64,000 nt of DNA from JALQUO01 sp964529685 (GCA_964529685.1 CAZGZC010000001.1:434001-498000); one strand, 5' to 3'. Shown: positions 49,806 through 59,509, counted from the stretch's first letter. Made by a program: numbers and translations. The notes: a model not told the origin generated them from the letters alone.

Positions 49806-52286
49806 ATGGCAACCCCTGGAGATACAGCAAATAAAAATCAAAGAAGAGTTCTCACAATAAAATCACCTGCATCACCTAGTCGAGCAGCTAATCAGATTCA
49901 AGATATCAGAAATACCACTTCTGCTAGTCAAAATGAGCAAAATAGACGATCAAATGTCATCAAGACACAAGTTAGATCATTTGATGAGATATTTACAGGT
50001 AACAAGAAAAAAATGCGTGACTTATCCGGATTATCTAGAGTTGCTAAAGAGGAAGTAGTGCCAGAGCAAATTATTCAAGAAAAAGTTGTGGAAGCTAAAC
50101 AACCAAAACAGCAAAAGAGAGGAGATAATAGAAAGGATGATCGTTATAAACATCAGCATAGAAGACGAAGCACAGATGTTAACTTTGATCAAGACTTAAA
50201 AAAGAAATTTAAAGTACTAGATACAAAGCCTAAACAAGAAGAACCTAAACAAGAAGAGAAAAAAAACGAGGAAAAGAAGGCAGTCATAACTGCGCCTAGC
50301 ATTAAACAACTAGAATCAAATAGGGCAAAAGTAGTCCATATAAAGCCAAAAACTCAATTCAATGAAGGCGACTCGAATAATAAAACTAAAGCGAAATCTG
50401 TGCAACAGCATAGAAACTTCAAAATATCTGCAGCTCACATAGCAAAGATTGAAAGTGGAGTAGATGACTTATTTGGGAGATCTAGAAACAAGAAAAAGAA
50501 GCATTACAGCGAGCAGAAGCAAACACAAGAAAAGGTACTAAGAGATACAACCATAGGCGAGGCAATCTCTGTAAGTGATCTGGCAATGAAAATCTCTGAA
50601 AAGAGCAGCACGGTTATAAAATCTCTAATGAAGATTGGTATGATGGTAACTGTCAACCAAGTTATTGACGGAGATACGGCTGAGCTAGTTGCAACAGAAC
50701 TAGGACACAGAGTAACTAGAATCACCGAAGATAGTATGATTCGTGATCTTATAGCAGAGATAGCAATTGAAGAAATAGATCTTGAGAAGCGCCCACCAAT
50801 TGTAACTGTAATGGGACATGTTGATCATGGAAAGACATCTTTATTAGATGCTCTAAGAAAAACTGATGTTGCTGCTAAAGAACATGGCGGTATAACTCAA
50901 CATATAGGTGCACATGAAGTTCATCTTCCAGATGGGCAATCAATTACTTTCCTAGATACACCTGGTCACGAAGCTTTTTCAGCTATGAGGATGCGTGGTG
51001 CTAAAGTAACAGATATTATAATTTTAGTTGTAGCAGCGGACGATGGGATAAAAACTCAAACAATTGAAGCAATAAGCCATGCAAAAGCAGCAGCAGCACC
51101 AATAATAGTTGCTATAAATAAAATGGATAAGCCAACAGCTAACTTTGAATATGTAAAGAACTCCCTCCTACAGCACGATATTATCCCAGACGACATGGGT
51201 GGTGATGTAATGGTAATTGGTATATCAGCTATGACTGGTCAGGGATTAGATGAACTAATTGATGCAGTACTACTACAATCTGATCTACTTGAGTTAAAAG
51301 CAAATCATGCTGGCAGAGCAAAGGGTTATATAGTAGAAGCTAGACTCGATAAAATCAGAGGTTTCACAGCATCTCTATTAGTTCAGAGTGGACAACTAAA
51401 GGTAGGTGATATAGTTGTTGCAGGGCAGATCTTTGGCCGTATAAGAAGTATGTTTAACGATAAGGGGCAAGGTATTAAAGTTGCAGGTCCGTCAATCCCA
51501 GTAGAGATTACAGGTATGGATGGAGTGCCAATTGCTGGTGAGGAATTTATCGTAATGCCAAATGAGAAAGCAGCTCGAGAGCTAGTTGAAATGCTCTCTA
51601 TCAAAGCAAAAATTACTATGGCTGCTAAACCTAAGACATTACAAGAGATGTTTAATGCTAGTCGTGAAGATATGAAAGAAATAGCTTTAATAATTAAGGC
51701 TGATGTACATGGTTCTGCTGAGGCTATTCTCCATAGCTTAAACAAAATTGAAAATGCTGAAGTAAAAGTAAAAGTTGTTCACTACGGGGCGGGTGGTATC
51801 AATGAGTCAGATGTAATGCTTGCAGCTGCATCCAAAGCCTTTATAGTGGGTTTTAATGTAAGACCAAATACCAATGCTAAAGACATGGCTAGTAAGATTG
51901 GAGTTGAGATGAAGTTCTACTCAATTATATATAACCTATTAGATGATGTTAAAGCTATTATGACTGATGCTCTATCTCCAGTTGAAATCGAAAAAATCTT
52001 GGGGCTAGTTGAAATTAGACGGGTATTTGAAACTAGTAAATATGGTAAAATCGCTGGTTGCTACGTTAAGGAGGGCCTAGTCAGAAGAAATGAACCTGTA
52101 AGGCTTATAAGAGATAACAGTGTGATAAATACAACTACAATCAAGTCTCTTCAAAGACAAAAAGATGATGTAAAAGAGTTAAAAGAAGGCTTTGAGTGTG
52201 GTATAACTCTTAATAACTACGACGATATAAAGGTTGGAGATCAGCTAGAAGTATTTGAAATAGTGAGTGAGAAGAAGAGTTTATGA
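49806..52286 (+). CDS. infB: translation initiation factor IF-2
   Basis: 826 residues. A highly charged N-terminal region (about 1-240) precedes the IF2 N-domain (VSDLAMKISEKSSTVIKSLM) and the GTPase with G1 GHVDHGKTSLLDAL (about 337-350), DTPGHEAFSAMRMRGA and NKMDKP. Domains II-IV and the fMet-tRNA-binding C2 domain (VKEGLVRRNEPVRLIRDN) complete it. nusA and rbfA, its usual partners, are not adjacent. Confidence 0.97.
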   Translation: MATPGDTANKNQRRVLTIKSPASPSRAANQIQDIRNTTSASQNEQNRRSNVIKTQVRSFDEIFTGNKKKMRDLSGLSRVAKEEVVPEQIIQEKVVEAKQPKQQKRGDNRKDDRYKHQHRRRSTDVNFDQDLKKKFKVLDTKPKQEEPKQEEKKNEEKKAVITAPSIKQLESNRAKVVHIKPKTQFNEGDSNNKTKAKSVQQHRNFKISAAHIAKIESGVDDLFGRSRNKKKKHYSEQKQTQEKVLRDTTIGEAISVSDLAMKISEKSSTVIKSLMKIGMMVTVNQVIDGDTAELVATELGHRVTRITEDSMIRDLIAEIAIEEIDLEKRPPIVTVMGHVDHGKTSLLDALRKTDVAAKEHGGITQHIGAHEVHLPDGQSITFLDTPGHEAFSAMRMRGAKVTDIIILVVAADDGIKTQTIEAISHAKAAAAPIIVAINKMDKPTANFEYVKNSLLQHDIIPDDMGGDVMVIGISAMTGQGLDELIDAVLLQSDLLELKANHAGRAKGYIVEARLDKIRGFTASLLVQSGQLKVGDIVVAGQIFGRIRSMFNDKGQGIKVAGPSIPVEITGMDGVPIAGEEFIVMPNEKAARELVEMLSIKAKITMAAKPKTLQEMFNASREDMKEIALIIKADVHGSAEAILHSLNKIENAEVKVKVVHYGAGGINESDVMLAAASKAFIVGFNVRPNTNAKDMASKIGVEMKFYSIIYNLLDDVKAIMTDALSPVEIEKILGLVEIRRVFETSKYGKIAGCYVKEGLVRRNEPVRLIRDNSVINTTTIKSLQRQKDDVKELKEGFECGITLNNYDDIKVGDQLEVFEIVSEKKSL

Positions 52287-52320
52287 GAGTGTTGATAATA
52301 ATTTAAAGTATCTTTGACCT

Positions 52321-52594
52321 ATAGAAATAGTAGATCAGCATGGACCTGATTACCTAAAATTCTTGGATAAGTTTTTTGATTCATGTCTAATTATTAATAC
52401 ATACAGCGATGGTGGTGTTGTTATAATAAATAACTGCTAATAAAGCAGAAGTTGATTGTGAATTTATCAAAATGTTAAAAATGTTGCAGAGTTTCCTATA
52501 CATTAATTTACACCAATGGCAATACAATAAAGTTTTATATCACTTTGTTCTTACCTTGATAGGAGAGTCAATCTTGAAGAGATTACAGTCGTGA
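52321..52594 (+). pseudogene. decayed gene remnant between infB and rppH
   Basis: Two coding-like frames on the plus strand are joined by a +1 shift: 39 codons from 52321 (IEIVDQHGPDYLKFLDKFFD at the start, YSDGGVVIINNC at the end) to TAA at 52438, then 49 codons from 52445 (AEVDCEFIKMLKMLQSFLYI) to TGA at 52592. No start. Family unknown. The remainder of the 405-bp gap holds a small hairpin (ATGCCT ... AGGCAT near 52650) and no gene. Confidence 0.4.
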
Positions 52595-52691
52595 ATTAAA
52601 AAAACTATGCACATCTATAAAAGTATGATAAATTATTTAAAATAAGATGCCTTATCATCAGGCATAGTAAAAAAATGTAACCAATCCTATT

Positions 52692-53141
52692 ATGAATTAC
52701 CGCCCAGGCATAGGAGCTATGATTTTAAATAATCAAAACCAAGTTTTTGTAGCTAAAAGAATGGATATTACTTCTGGACTTCAAATGCCACAGGGTGGTA
52801 TAAACTTAGGTGAAGATTTAGAAGTTAGCCTATACCGAGAATTGGAAGAAGAGATTGGTACATCGAGTTTTTTAATCATTAGTAAGCTTGATTTCCCTCT
52901 TTACTATGACTTCCCCTACAAGCTAGGATTACAGATATACAAAGGAGAATATATAGGACAGAAAATTCACTGGTTCCTTCTAAAATTCAATGGTGATGAT
53001 TCAGATATAGATCTGCAAAAGCACTATCAAGAGTTCTCTGCATGGCAATGGTCAAATATAGAATCTCTAGTTGATAATGTCGTTGATTTCAAAAAAATAA
53101 TGTATCAAACTGTAGTTAATCAGTTTAAAAAATTTATTTAA
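52692..53141 (+). CDS. rppH: RNA pyrophosphohydrolase
   Basis: 149 residues, Nudix hydrolase. NYRPGIGAMILNNQNQVFVA is the RppH start, the Nudix box GGINLGEDLEVSLYRELEEE is complete (residues 36-55, catalytic Glu cluster present), and AWQWSNIESLVDNVVDFKK matches the family C-terminus. It converts 5'-triphosphate mRNA ends to monophosphate, triggering decay. Confidence 0.94.
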   Translation: MNYRPGIGAMILNNQNQVFVAKRMDITSGLQMPQGGINLGEDLEVSLYRELEEEIGTSSFLIISKLDFPLYYDFPYKLGLQIYKGEYIGQKIHWFLLKFNGDDSDIDLQKHYQEFSAWQWSNIESLVDNVVDFKKIMYQTVVNQFKKFI

Positions 53142-53161
53142 TTTTCTAATATAGAGGTTGA

Positions 53162-53396
53162 ATGCAAAAGATAGCATCAAAAGCTCAATAGTCGAGTTAT
53201 TTACTGAAGAATAAAAGATAAACAGTTGGCGGATTTAGTAGACAATATCAAAACACAGATGAAATCAATTTAGAAAAGGACTTCCAATTATCAGGACAAA
53301 AGAGGCAAGCTCCTGGATGAATTAACGAATAAATTAACAAAAAACACTATTGGCGAATTATTTAGGAACATAGGACGGATCATCCTTAAATTTTAG
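53162..53396 (+). pseudogene. decayed gene remnant between rppH and the PAP2 gene
   Basis: Within a 350-bp gap (53142-53491) there are broken coding-like frames: from the ATG at 53162 with several stops (FSRQYQNTDEINLEKDFQLS), then 33 open codons from 53295 in another frame (DKRGKLLDELTNKLTKNTIG, ending NIGRIILKF) to TAG at 53394. It looks like a helical protein losing its frame. Family not recognised. Confidence 0.4.
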
Positions 53397-53491
53397 TTAG
53401 CAGAAACAGAAATAAAATATCAAGATTTTTGATAAGATTAGAGAATATAAAGCTTTTAAATCATTGATTCAACAAATTAATCAAAGCTCAT

Positions 53492-54172
53492 CTATGGCTT
53501 AATAATTGCAGCTAGTGCTGTAGCTGCAAAATAAACTAGATATCCTGAGAAGATAACATCACTCAAAAAGTGCTGACCTTGTATAATCCTAATGAAACCA
53601 AAGAGACCTCCAATGCAAGTTCCTAGAATGATATATTTTTTATGTCTCGAATCGCTTGCAGGAAATATAAAAGCTATTGCAAAAATTAAAAATCCTATAG
53701 CTGAGTGACCAGAAACAAATGAGGCACACTTGCTAATATTGACGAATTCCGATAAATTCCTTGTCCAAACTTCAGTGAAGGGGAATGGGCCACCAAAAAA
53801 TTCTATATAATTTGGCCTGCAGCGCATTATATAGCGTTTTATCATGTGCACTGCTCCAACACTACCTAGCACTCCAACTGAAGAAATATAGAGTAACTTT
53901 CGTTTTACAGCTGTATATTGCAATCCATGATTTTTACGATTGCGCTTAAAGCGTCTTACTAGGACTGTAATCCACAATCCAATGCATCCAAATTCTATGA
54001 AATGATCTATGATTTTTATAATCATATTATATTTCATACCAAGTGGAAATTTCTCTCCATCAAAGAAAAGATTTGATATAAATAAATCAATCTTTGGCCA
54101 AGTCTTAAAAAGTACAATCCAAAAAATGAATGATATAAATGCAATCATCGGGAATTCTTGCTTTTTTTTCAT
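53492..54172 (-). CDS. PAP2-family membrane phosphatase
   Basis: 226 residues, about six membrane segments. The three-part phosphatase signature is complete: KRYIMRCRP (about 115-123), SFVSGHSAIGF (about 150-160) and RIIQGQHFLSD (about 198-208). It could act on undecaprenyl pyrophosphate, lipid A phosphate or phosphatidate; the sequence alone does not decide. It is divergent from nhaA with only 48 bp between starts. Confidence 0.88.
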   Translation of the reverse strand: MKKKQEFPMIAFISFIFWIVLFKTWPKIDLFISNLFFDGEKFPLGMKYNMIIKIIDHFIEFGCIGLWITVLVRRFKRNRKNHGLQYTAVKRKLLYISSVGVLGSVGAVHMIKRYIMRCRPNYIEFFGGPFPFTEVWTRNLSEFVNISKCASFVSGHSAIGFLIFAIAFIFPASDSRHKKYIILGTCIGGLFGFIRIIQGQHFLSDVIFSGYLVYFAATALAAIIKP

Positions 54173-54220
54173 TAAACTTTATATTTATTATTTGAAATTA
54201 AATTATATAAAAAACCTAAA

Positions 54221-55360
54221 TTGTATAAACCATTTCTTGCATTTTTTCGCAACTCATTTGATAAAGGAATTCTACTTATAGCTGCAATAATTCTTGCATT
54301 AATAATGTCAAACTCAGAGTTATCAACTATCTATAATGGAATTATTCACTCTTCAATTGCTTTTTCTTTTAATGAACAAATCTTTGCACTACCATCTCAT
54401 TTAATAGTTAATGATTTTTTAATGTCAATCTTCTTCTTAGTTGTAGGTATTGAAATTAAGAAGGAGTTAATAAGCGGACATCTTGCAACGAAAGCACAAA
54501 GAATCCTACCAGTTATCTGTGCGATCTGTGGAGTTATAATGCCTTGTATTATATATATTACAATTAATAATAATTCCCAGAGTCTAGTAGGCTGGGCAAT
54601 TCCCACTGCAACTGATATAGCATTTGTCATAGCTATAATGTCAATATTTTCAAATAGAATACCTCAATCAATCAAAGTTTTCGTGACAGCTCTCGCTGTA
54701 ATTGATGATCTTATAGCTGTAGTTGCAATTGCAATATTTTATACAACAGACCTAAGCACAAGTTGTTTACTTGGGATTCTAGCCTGTATAACAATATTAG
54801 CTTGGATGTGTAAGAAAGAAGTTCTAATTATAAAATTATATTTTTTACTTGGAATGGTATTATTCTCATTATTTTTCTTCTCAGGAGTCCATAGTACAGT
54901 ATCAGGTGTTGTATTAGGATTCTGTTTACCACTTGATTTAGGTGAAAAAGTACTTAAGTCAATACATAAATATGTGACCTATGTAATTATGCCAATCTTT
55001 GCATTTTTCAACGCAGGAGTTTCATTAAATGATTTCTCTAGTGAAAATTTATTGGATCCTGTAACTTTAGGAATTATGTTAGGATTACTTTTTGGTAAAC
55101 AGTTCGGTATCTTTGGTGGACTATATCTATTAATTAAATCAAAGATTGCTAAGATGCCTGATAACTCTACTTTTCAAGATGCATATGTGGCTTCTATTCT
55201 CTGTGGAATTGGCTTTACAATGAGTCTTTTTGTAGCATCTCTAGCTTTTCATGAAGGTTCTGAAGCATTGATTGATTCAAAAGTTGGTATTTTACTTGGA
55301 TCGCTAATATCTTGTATTGTTGGGGTTTCTCTTCTACAGCTAAAGAAGCGGCATATATAG
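54221..55360 (+). CDS. nhaA: Na+/H+ antiporter NhaA
   Basis: 379 residues from a TTG start; the frame is open further upstream but the homologous region begins at about residue 8 (FFRNSFDKGILLI), which supports this start. Twelve membrane helices; the ion-binding pair is in ALAVIDDLIAVVAIA (two adjacent Asp), with GWAIPTATDIAFVIAIM and FAFFNAGVSL as family motifs, and the C-terminal GIGFTMSLFVASLAF. Controls cytosolic pH and sodium. Confidence 0.93.
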   Translation: MYKPFLAFFRNSFDKGILLIAAIILALIMSNSELSTIYNGIIHSSIAFSFNEQIFALPSHLIVNDFLMSIFFLVVGIEIKKELISGHLATKAQRILPVICAICGVIMPCIIYITINNNSQSLVGWAIPTATDIAFVIAIMSIFSNRIPQSIKVFVTALAVIDDLIAVVAIAIFYTTDLSTSCLLGILACITILAWMCKKEVLIIKLYFLLGMVLFSLFFFSGVHSTVSGVVLGFCLPLDLGEKVLKSIHKYVTYVIMPIFAFFNAGVSLNDFSSENLLDPVTLGIMLGLLFGKQFGIFGGLYLLIKSKIAKMPDNSTFQDAYVASILCGIGFTMSLFVASLAFHEGSEALIDSKVGILLGSLISCIVGVSLLQLKKRHI

Positions 55361-55388
55361 CTTTTAAATAAGTTCAAGCGTAACTAGT

Positions 55389-55405
55389 TATCGCATATAG
55401 CGATA
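55389..55405 (+). terminator. weak hairpin after nhaA
   Basis: TATCGC-ATATA-GCGATA, a perfect 6-bp stem 28 bp after the nhaA stop, with a T-run (ATTTTTTC) about 12 bases later. Spacing is long for an intrinsic terminator. Confidence 0.3.
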
Positions 55406-55431
55406 AATCAAAATATTTTTTCAATATTGGT

Positions 55432-55620
55432 TTACGTAATAAAAACAACTACAATACAGGTCAAAGCAATACTTGCAATTGTTCCTAGAAGACGTTGAAC
55501 AATTTTTTTCAGTAATTTTTGAATTTACAAAATAATCTATAATATTTCCTCCAATGACTGAAAATTAGTAATCTAATTATTGATCCATTGAGATTATAAG
55601 TTCTGCCATATATATGCTAC
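55432..55620 (-). pseudogene. decayed C-terminus of a membrane protein
   Basis: On the minus strand two frames join into a plausible membrane-protein end: FSVIGGNIIDYFVNSKITEK, then after a one-base shift IVQRLLGTIASIALTCIVVV and FIT with a TAA at 55432. Upstream in-frame stops and no start. It looks like the last loop and helix of a lost transporter; family not identified. The rest of the 401-bp gap (55361-55761) is AT-rich without other signals. Confidence 0.45.
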
Positions 55621-55761
55621 ATATAGCATTATACAACCAGAAAGTAGATTTATTGCATTTGTAATCTCAATAATTTTTAAAGATTATATAAAAAATAATT
55701 AATTTTTTATTGTTTCCATAAAAAATTTTCAAACATGGATATTTTTGAGTCAAGAATTTTG

Positions 55762-56184
55762 TTATGTCCCGCAAATAACTTTTATTAAATACTGACCAAC
55801 AATATAATCATTTGTTATATTGACCCTTTTACCGTTAATAATCATAGATGCAACACTAATTTTAGTATAGAATTTGTCAATCTCTAGTCTACATCTATCT
55901 AATCTTAAACTGATATCTTTAAAACTTTGTTTATCTCCTTTAGTAAGCTTCACCTCAGATTTTATACCATTTCTAATATCGAGAATTTCAACTTTAGCTG
56001 AATCACTTTCTTTAAAAAAATTAATTTGTATAGATTTATTGTTGTCGTGAAGGATTTCCTCATTTGCAATTTCTATAGGCAAATCCTGATCTTCTACAGC
56101 TATATCATTAGTGATAGTATCAAATGGTGATGCAAAGCATTTTAAAAAAGGAATAAAGACGAGAGATAGTAGAAGATACCGCAT
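55762..56184 (-). CDS. small secreted DUF2155-like protein
   Basis: 140 residues with a signal peptide (MRYLLLSLVFIPFLKCFASP). The segment AKVEILDIRNGIKSEVKLTK followed by ISLRLDRCRLEIDKF resembles DUF2155 proteins, small periplasmic alphaproteobacterial proteins of unknown function. The match is by eye and only moderate. It is divergent from tmk with 47 bp between starts. Confidence 0.6.
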   Translation of the reverse strand: MRYLLLSLVFIPFLKCFASPFDTITNDIAVEDQDLPIEIANEEILHDNNKSIQINFFKESDSAKVEILDIRNGIKSEVKLTKGDKQSFKDISLRLDRCRLEIDKFYTKISVASMIINGKRVNITNDYIVGQYLIKVICGT

Positions 56185-56191
56185 ATTATGA

Positions 56192-56197
56192 TATAAT
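56192..56197 (+). promoter_or_regulatory. -10 box for tmk
   Basis: A perfect TATAAT lies in the 47-bp divergent gap, 34 bp before the tmk ATG. No clear -35. The sequence TATAATCTC is identical to that before fabG. Confidence 0.35.
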
Positions 56198-56231
56198 CTC
56201 GTAGCTAAAGTTTTCTATAAAAATACACATA

Positions 56232-56840
56232 ATGACATTTATATCAATAGAGGGATGCGAAGGCAGTGGAAAAACAACTCAAGCTAGAATCTTACAAAAC
56301 AAACTAATTAATTTAGGTAAAAAAGTAGTAGTTACTAAAGAACCAGGTGGATCACAATTCGGTGAAATGCTGCGCGGAATACTGTTATCAAATGAGATAA
56401 AAGACAGTATGACGGAGTTTCTCTTATTTAGCGCTGCTAGGAGAAATCATATACTTGAGATTAAAAAGTTTCTTGTAGATAATAAAATCGTCATATCTGA
56501 TAGATTTAGCGATTCATCGATAGCTTATCAAGGCTATGCTAAGGGGGTAGATATAGAGAAAATTGAACTAATCACTCAAATTATCACAGAAAAATTTATG
56601 CCAGCGATAACTATTCTCTTAGATATAAGCCTAGCTGTAATGCAGCAAAGAATAAAATCTAGCGGAGACCACGACACTTTCTATGATAGAAAAGGTATTG
56701 AATTTCATACAAAAGTCAAAAATGGTTTTTTAGAGATTGCAAAAAGGTATCCAGAGAGAATTTTTGTCATAAATGGAGACAAGTCAGTAGATAATGTCTC
56801 AGAAGAGATATTTGAATTAGTTCAAAATCTAGTGATATGA
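56232..56840 (+). CDS. tmk: thymidylate kinase
   Basis: 202 residues. It phosphorylates dTMP to dTDP. P-loop EGCEGSGKTTQARIL (residues 6-20), EPGGSQFGEMLRGIL, the DR motif DRFSDSSIAYQGYAKG and a LID-like region near GDHDTFYDRKGIEFH are present. Full length. Confidence 0.95.
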   Translation: MTFISIEGCEGSGKTTQARILQNKLINLGKKVVVTKEPGGSQFGEMLRGILLSNEIKDSMTEFLLFSAARRNHILEIKKFLVDNKIVISDRFSDSSIAYQGYAKGVDIEKIELITQIITEKFMPAITILLDISLAVMQQRIKSSGDHDTFYDRKGIEFHTKVKNGFLEIAKRYPERIFVINGDKSVDNVSEEIFELVQNLVI

Positions 56841-56977
56841 AAAAATTATTTATCTCTTCTCATAAAGAATTAATTACGTTATAATGGATAAATAAAAAAG
56901 TAGGATGAATATCAATTGACTTAATAAACAAAATGAAATTAGTCTTAAAAAAACCACACTCTTGATATCTGGTATTT

Positions 56978-57005
56978 TTGACATAAATAAAAAACCAATA
57001 AGAAT
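56978..57005 (+). promoter_or_regulatory. putative dnaJ promoter
   Basis: Consensus TTGACA (56978-56983), 16-bp spacer, AAGAAT (57000-57005), with 11 bp to the dnaJ ATG. No CIRCE or other heat-shock operator is apparent nearby. Confidence 0.4.
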
Positions 57006-57016
57006 AATTAATTTAA

Positions 57017-58153
57017 ATGCCAGCTGATTACTATAAAACTCTAGGTGTTGGAAAAAATACCTCACAAGATGATATAAAAAAGGCTTTTAGGAAGAAAGCT
57101 ATGGAATACCATCCAGATAGAAACCATGGAAATAAAGATGCTGAAAAGAAATTTAAAGAGGTAAATGAAGCTTATGAGACTCTAAAAGATGATCAAAAGC
57201 GTGCTGCCTATGATCGATATGGACACGATCACTATAAGGGTGCTGCACAAAGTGGTGGTTTCAACCCAGGTGCAAGTTCTCAGGAAGGCTTTAATCCAAA
57301 TGATTTCTCAGATGTTTTCGGTAGCATGTTTGAAGATCTAATGGGTGGGGCTCGCCGTCCTCAATATGATAATACAAAAGGCTCTGATCTCCGCTATAAC
57401 CTAAATATTACACTTGAAGAAGCTTATCATGGCAAAGAGCAGCAGATAAAATATCATACTGGCGTTGAATGCGATGACTGCCATGGAAAGGGTAGCAAGG
57501 ACAAAGATAGCCATATGAAATGTATGAACTGCGGTGGTAGCGGTAGATCTCGTATGCAGCAGGGATTCTTTATGGTTGAAAAAACTTGCGGTGCTTGTAG
57601 TGGTACAGGTAAGGTAATTAAGAATCCTTGTAGAAGTTGTGGTGGACAAGGTAGAGTTGAGAAGCAAAGGACTATTAATATTACTATTCCTAAAGGTATT
57701 GAAGAAGGCTCTAAAATAAAAGTGTCAGGTGCAGGAGAGGCTGGTGTTATAGGGGGCAAAACAGGTGATCTTTATATTGTAGTACACATTAAGAAGCATA
57801 ATCTGTATCAGCGGCATGAAAATAATCTAGTCTGTGAAGTACCAATCAAAATGACTACTGCAGCACTTGGTGGATCAATGGAGATACCTGGACTAGATAG
57901 CGTTATGATTAAAATATCAATTCCTAATGGAACACAAAATGCTGATGTTCTACGCTTAAAAGGCAAAGGTATGCCAATAATGAAAAAGGTAGCTCATGGA
58001 GATCTGATGGTTAAGGTAAAGATTGAGATCCCAACAAAATTAACAAAACGCCAGAAAGAGTTGCTAGAAGAGTTTGAAATTGAGTGTGATCAAGAGAACC
58101 ATCCTGAAGCAGAAAGTTTCTTTTCAAAAATCAAAAACCTCTGGTCAAAGTGA
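57017..58153 (+). CDS. dnaJ: chaperone protein DnaJ
   Basis: 378 residues, type I Hsp40. J domain with HPD (EYHPDRNHG, about 32-40), Gly/Phe-rich region (GGFNPGASSQEGFNPND), four zinc repeats (CDDCHGKGS, CMNCGGSGRS, CGACSGTGKV, CRSCGGQGRV) and the C-terminal substrate domain. All CxxCxGxG cysteines are present. dnaK is not adjacent. Confidence 0.97.
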   Translation: MPADYYKTLGVGKNTSQDDIKKAFRKKAMEYHPDRNHGNKDAEKKFKEVNEAYETLKDDQKRAAYDRYGHDHYKGAAQSGGFNPGASSQEGFNPNDFSDVFGSMFEDLMGGARRPQYDNTKGSDLRYNLNITLEEAYHGKEQQIKYHTGVECDDCHGKGSKDKDSHMKCMNCGGSGRSRMQQGFFMVEKTCGACSGTGKVIKNPCRSCGGQGRVEKQRTINITIPKGIEEGSKIKVSGAGEAGVIGGKTGDLYIVVHIKKHNLYQRHENNLVCEVPIKMTTAALGGSMEIPGLDSVMIKISIPNGTQNADVLRLKGKGMPIMKKVAHGDLMVKVKIEIPTKLTKRQKELLEEFEIECDQENHPEAESFFSKIKNLWSK

Positions 58154-58210
58154 TTTATATAATAAGATTTTTAAAATACCTCTTATGTCACTTCATCAGA
58201 TCCTGAAAAA

Positions 58211-58882
58211 ATGATACTTTTTCTTATAGAGATCATCATTATTATAGCTATTTGGGAAATAGGGAAAGCAAATTCTTTCTCTAACATAGTGTTACTACTA
58301 TTACTATTCTCATATCTTCTTGGTTCAATTCTTTTTGGAGTAATAATAGCTAAGATAATGAATCTTGGAGATATTACAAAACAAGGTTCTAAAAACGTAG
58401 GTGCGACCAATATAGCGCGCGTTAGTGGCAATAAAAAACTTGGGATTGTGGTAGCTTTACTAGATGGATTGAAGGGGGCAATACCGATAATAATGACAAC
58501 ACAGCTTTTTTATATCGATAATGATAGTTTAACTATTATAGGTGGAGCTGCAGTTCTTGGACATATATTTCCTATTTGGCATAAGTTTAAGGGAGGCAAA
58601 GGTGTAGCTACTTTTCTTGGTATGATTCTTGCTCTTAACTTACAAGGCGATTATTCAAAACTTTACCTTTCCATGGGGAGTGCTTGGATTATAACATTTT
58701 CAATTTCAAGAATTTCCTCTTTATCATCTCTTGTAATGCTGTTAGTTTGTGCGATTAAGTGTCTACTTTGCCTTGATTGTTATTCTGCAAAACCACTACT
58801 GGCAATCACTTTAATAGTAATTTTTAAACATAAAGATAATATCTCTAGACTTATAAATGGAACTGAAGGCAAGATTAGATAA
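58211..58882 (+). CDS. plsY: glycerol-3-phosphate acyltransferase PlsY
   Basis: Up to 223 residues. It makes lysophosphatidate from acyl-phosphate. The PlsY motifs are complete: GSKNVGATNIARVSG, VLGHIFPIWHKFKGGKGVATFLG. The ATG at 58211 gives a 26-residue hydrophobic extension that PlsY usually lacks; a GTG at 58289 (VLLLLLFSYLLGSILFG) would give the usual N-terminus, so that start is possible. Confidence 0.92.
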   Translation: MILFLIEIIIIIAIWEIGKANSFSNIVLLLLLFSYLLGSILFGVIIAKIMNLGDITKQGSKNVGATNIARVSGNKKLGIVVALLDGLKGAIPIIMTTQLFYIDNDSLTIIGGAAVLGHIFPIWHKFKGGKGVATFLGMILALNLQGDYSKLYLSMGSAWIITFSISRISSLSSLVMLLVCAIKCLLCLDCYSAKPLLAITLIVIFKHKDNISRLINGTEGKIR

Positions 58883-59023
58883 ATACAGTAGTTAGTAATA
58901 CTTCCTCTTAGCTTCAATTCTGGAGAGAATCATTAATGGGATTAAGCAAAGATCAAGTACTTCCATAATACTGATTTTTATGGTAACAGTTCATATTATT
59001 AATTTGAATTACATTAAAAAATA

Positions 59024-59509
59024 ATGTCAGATCTTTTCTTTTTGAATGAGCTTGATAAAATCCCAGAAGATAAATCAAATGCAATCTACAAAACAGATGT
59101 TAGCCATGCAGGATCTATTAATCTCTTTATTAAAGCTCTACAGAAAGCAGAAAAGAAAATAAATGATGCTATTGCTACTTTTAGCAAAGTTAAGAACCCT
59201 CGTGGTACTGCAGCTGAAAGAGATTATGAAGATTCGAATCTCCTAGTTGAATTTGTTACACACTTAGATTTAGCTGGTAAAATTCTTGATGAATTTCAGA
59301 AAGGTACATCGATTCTAAATGATAACTCACAGGAGATAGAACAAATTTTCACATACCTTAACAATTCTTTTACTAATGCAAGACTAAAAGTCAGTCTATT
59401 TTCTGTAATGATGGATCTTAAATATGCAAATGAAGCTATAGAGATTATACAGATCACTCTAAAGTTTTTTTACAATATGAAAGATACTATAGAGAAGAAA
59501 AATGACTGA
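59024..59509 (+). CDS. uncharacterised helical protein, possibly FliS-like
   Basis: 161 residues, predicted four to five helices, no signal or membrane segment. The pattern INLFIKALQKAEKKINDAIA, LLVEFVTHLDLAGKILDEFQ, QIFTYLNNSFTNARLKVSLF and ANEAIEIIQITLKFFYNM recalls the flagellar export chaperone FliS (a helical bundle with a Y-L-N-x-x-x-x-x-A-R-type helix). The resemblance is weak and by eye. The gene overlaps rseP by 8 bp, so they are coupled. Flagellar genes occur in some Midichloriaceae, but none other is in this window. Confidence 0.7.
   Translation: MSDLFFLNELDKIPEDKSNAIYKTDVSHAGSINLFIKALQKAEKKINDAIATFSKVKNPRGTAAERDYEDSNLLVEFVTHLDLAGKILDEFQKGTSILNDNSQEIEQIFTYLNNSFTNARLKVSLFSVMMDLKYANEAIEIIQITLKFFYNMKDTIEKKND

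Noticed and set aside
57454..57759. Minus-strand frames opposite dnaJ
   Set aside because: Antisense of the Cys/Gly-rich zinc repeats; no independent support.
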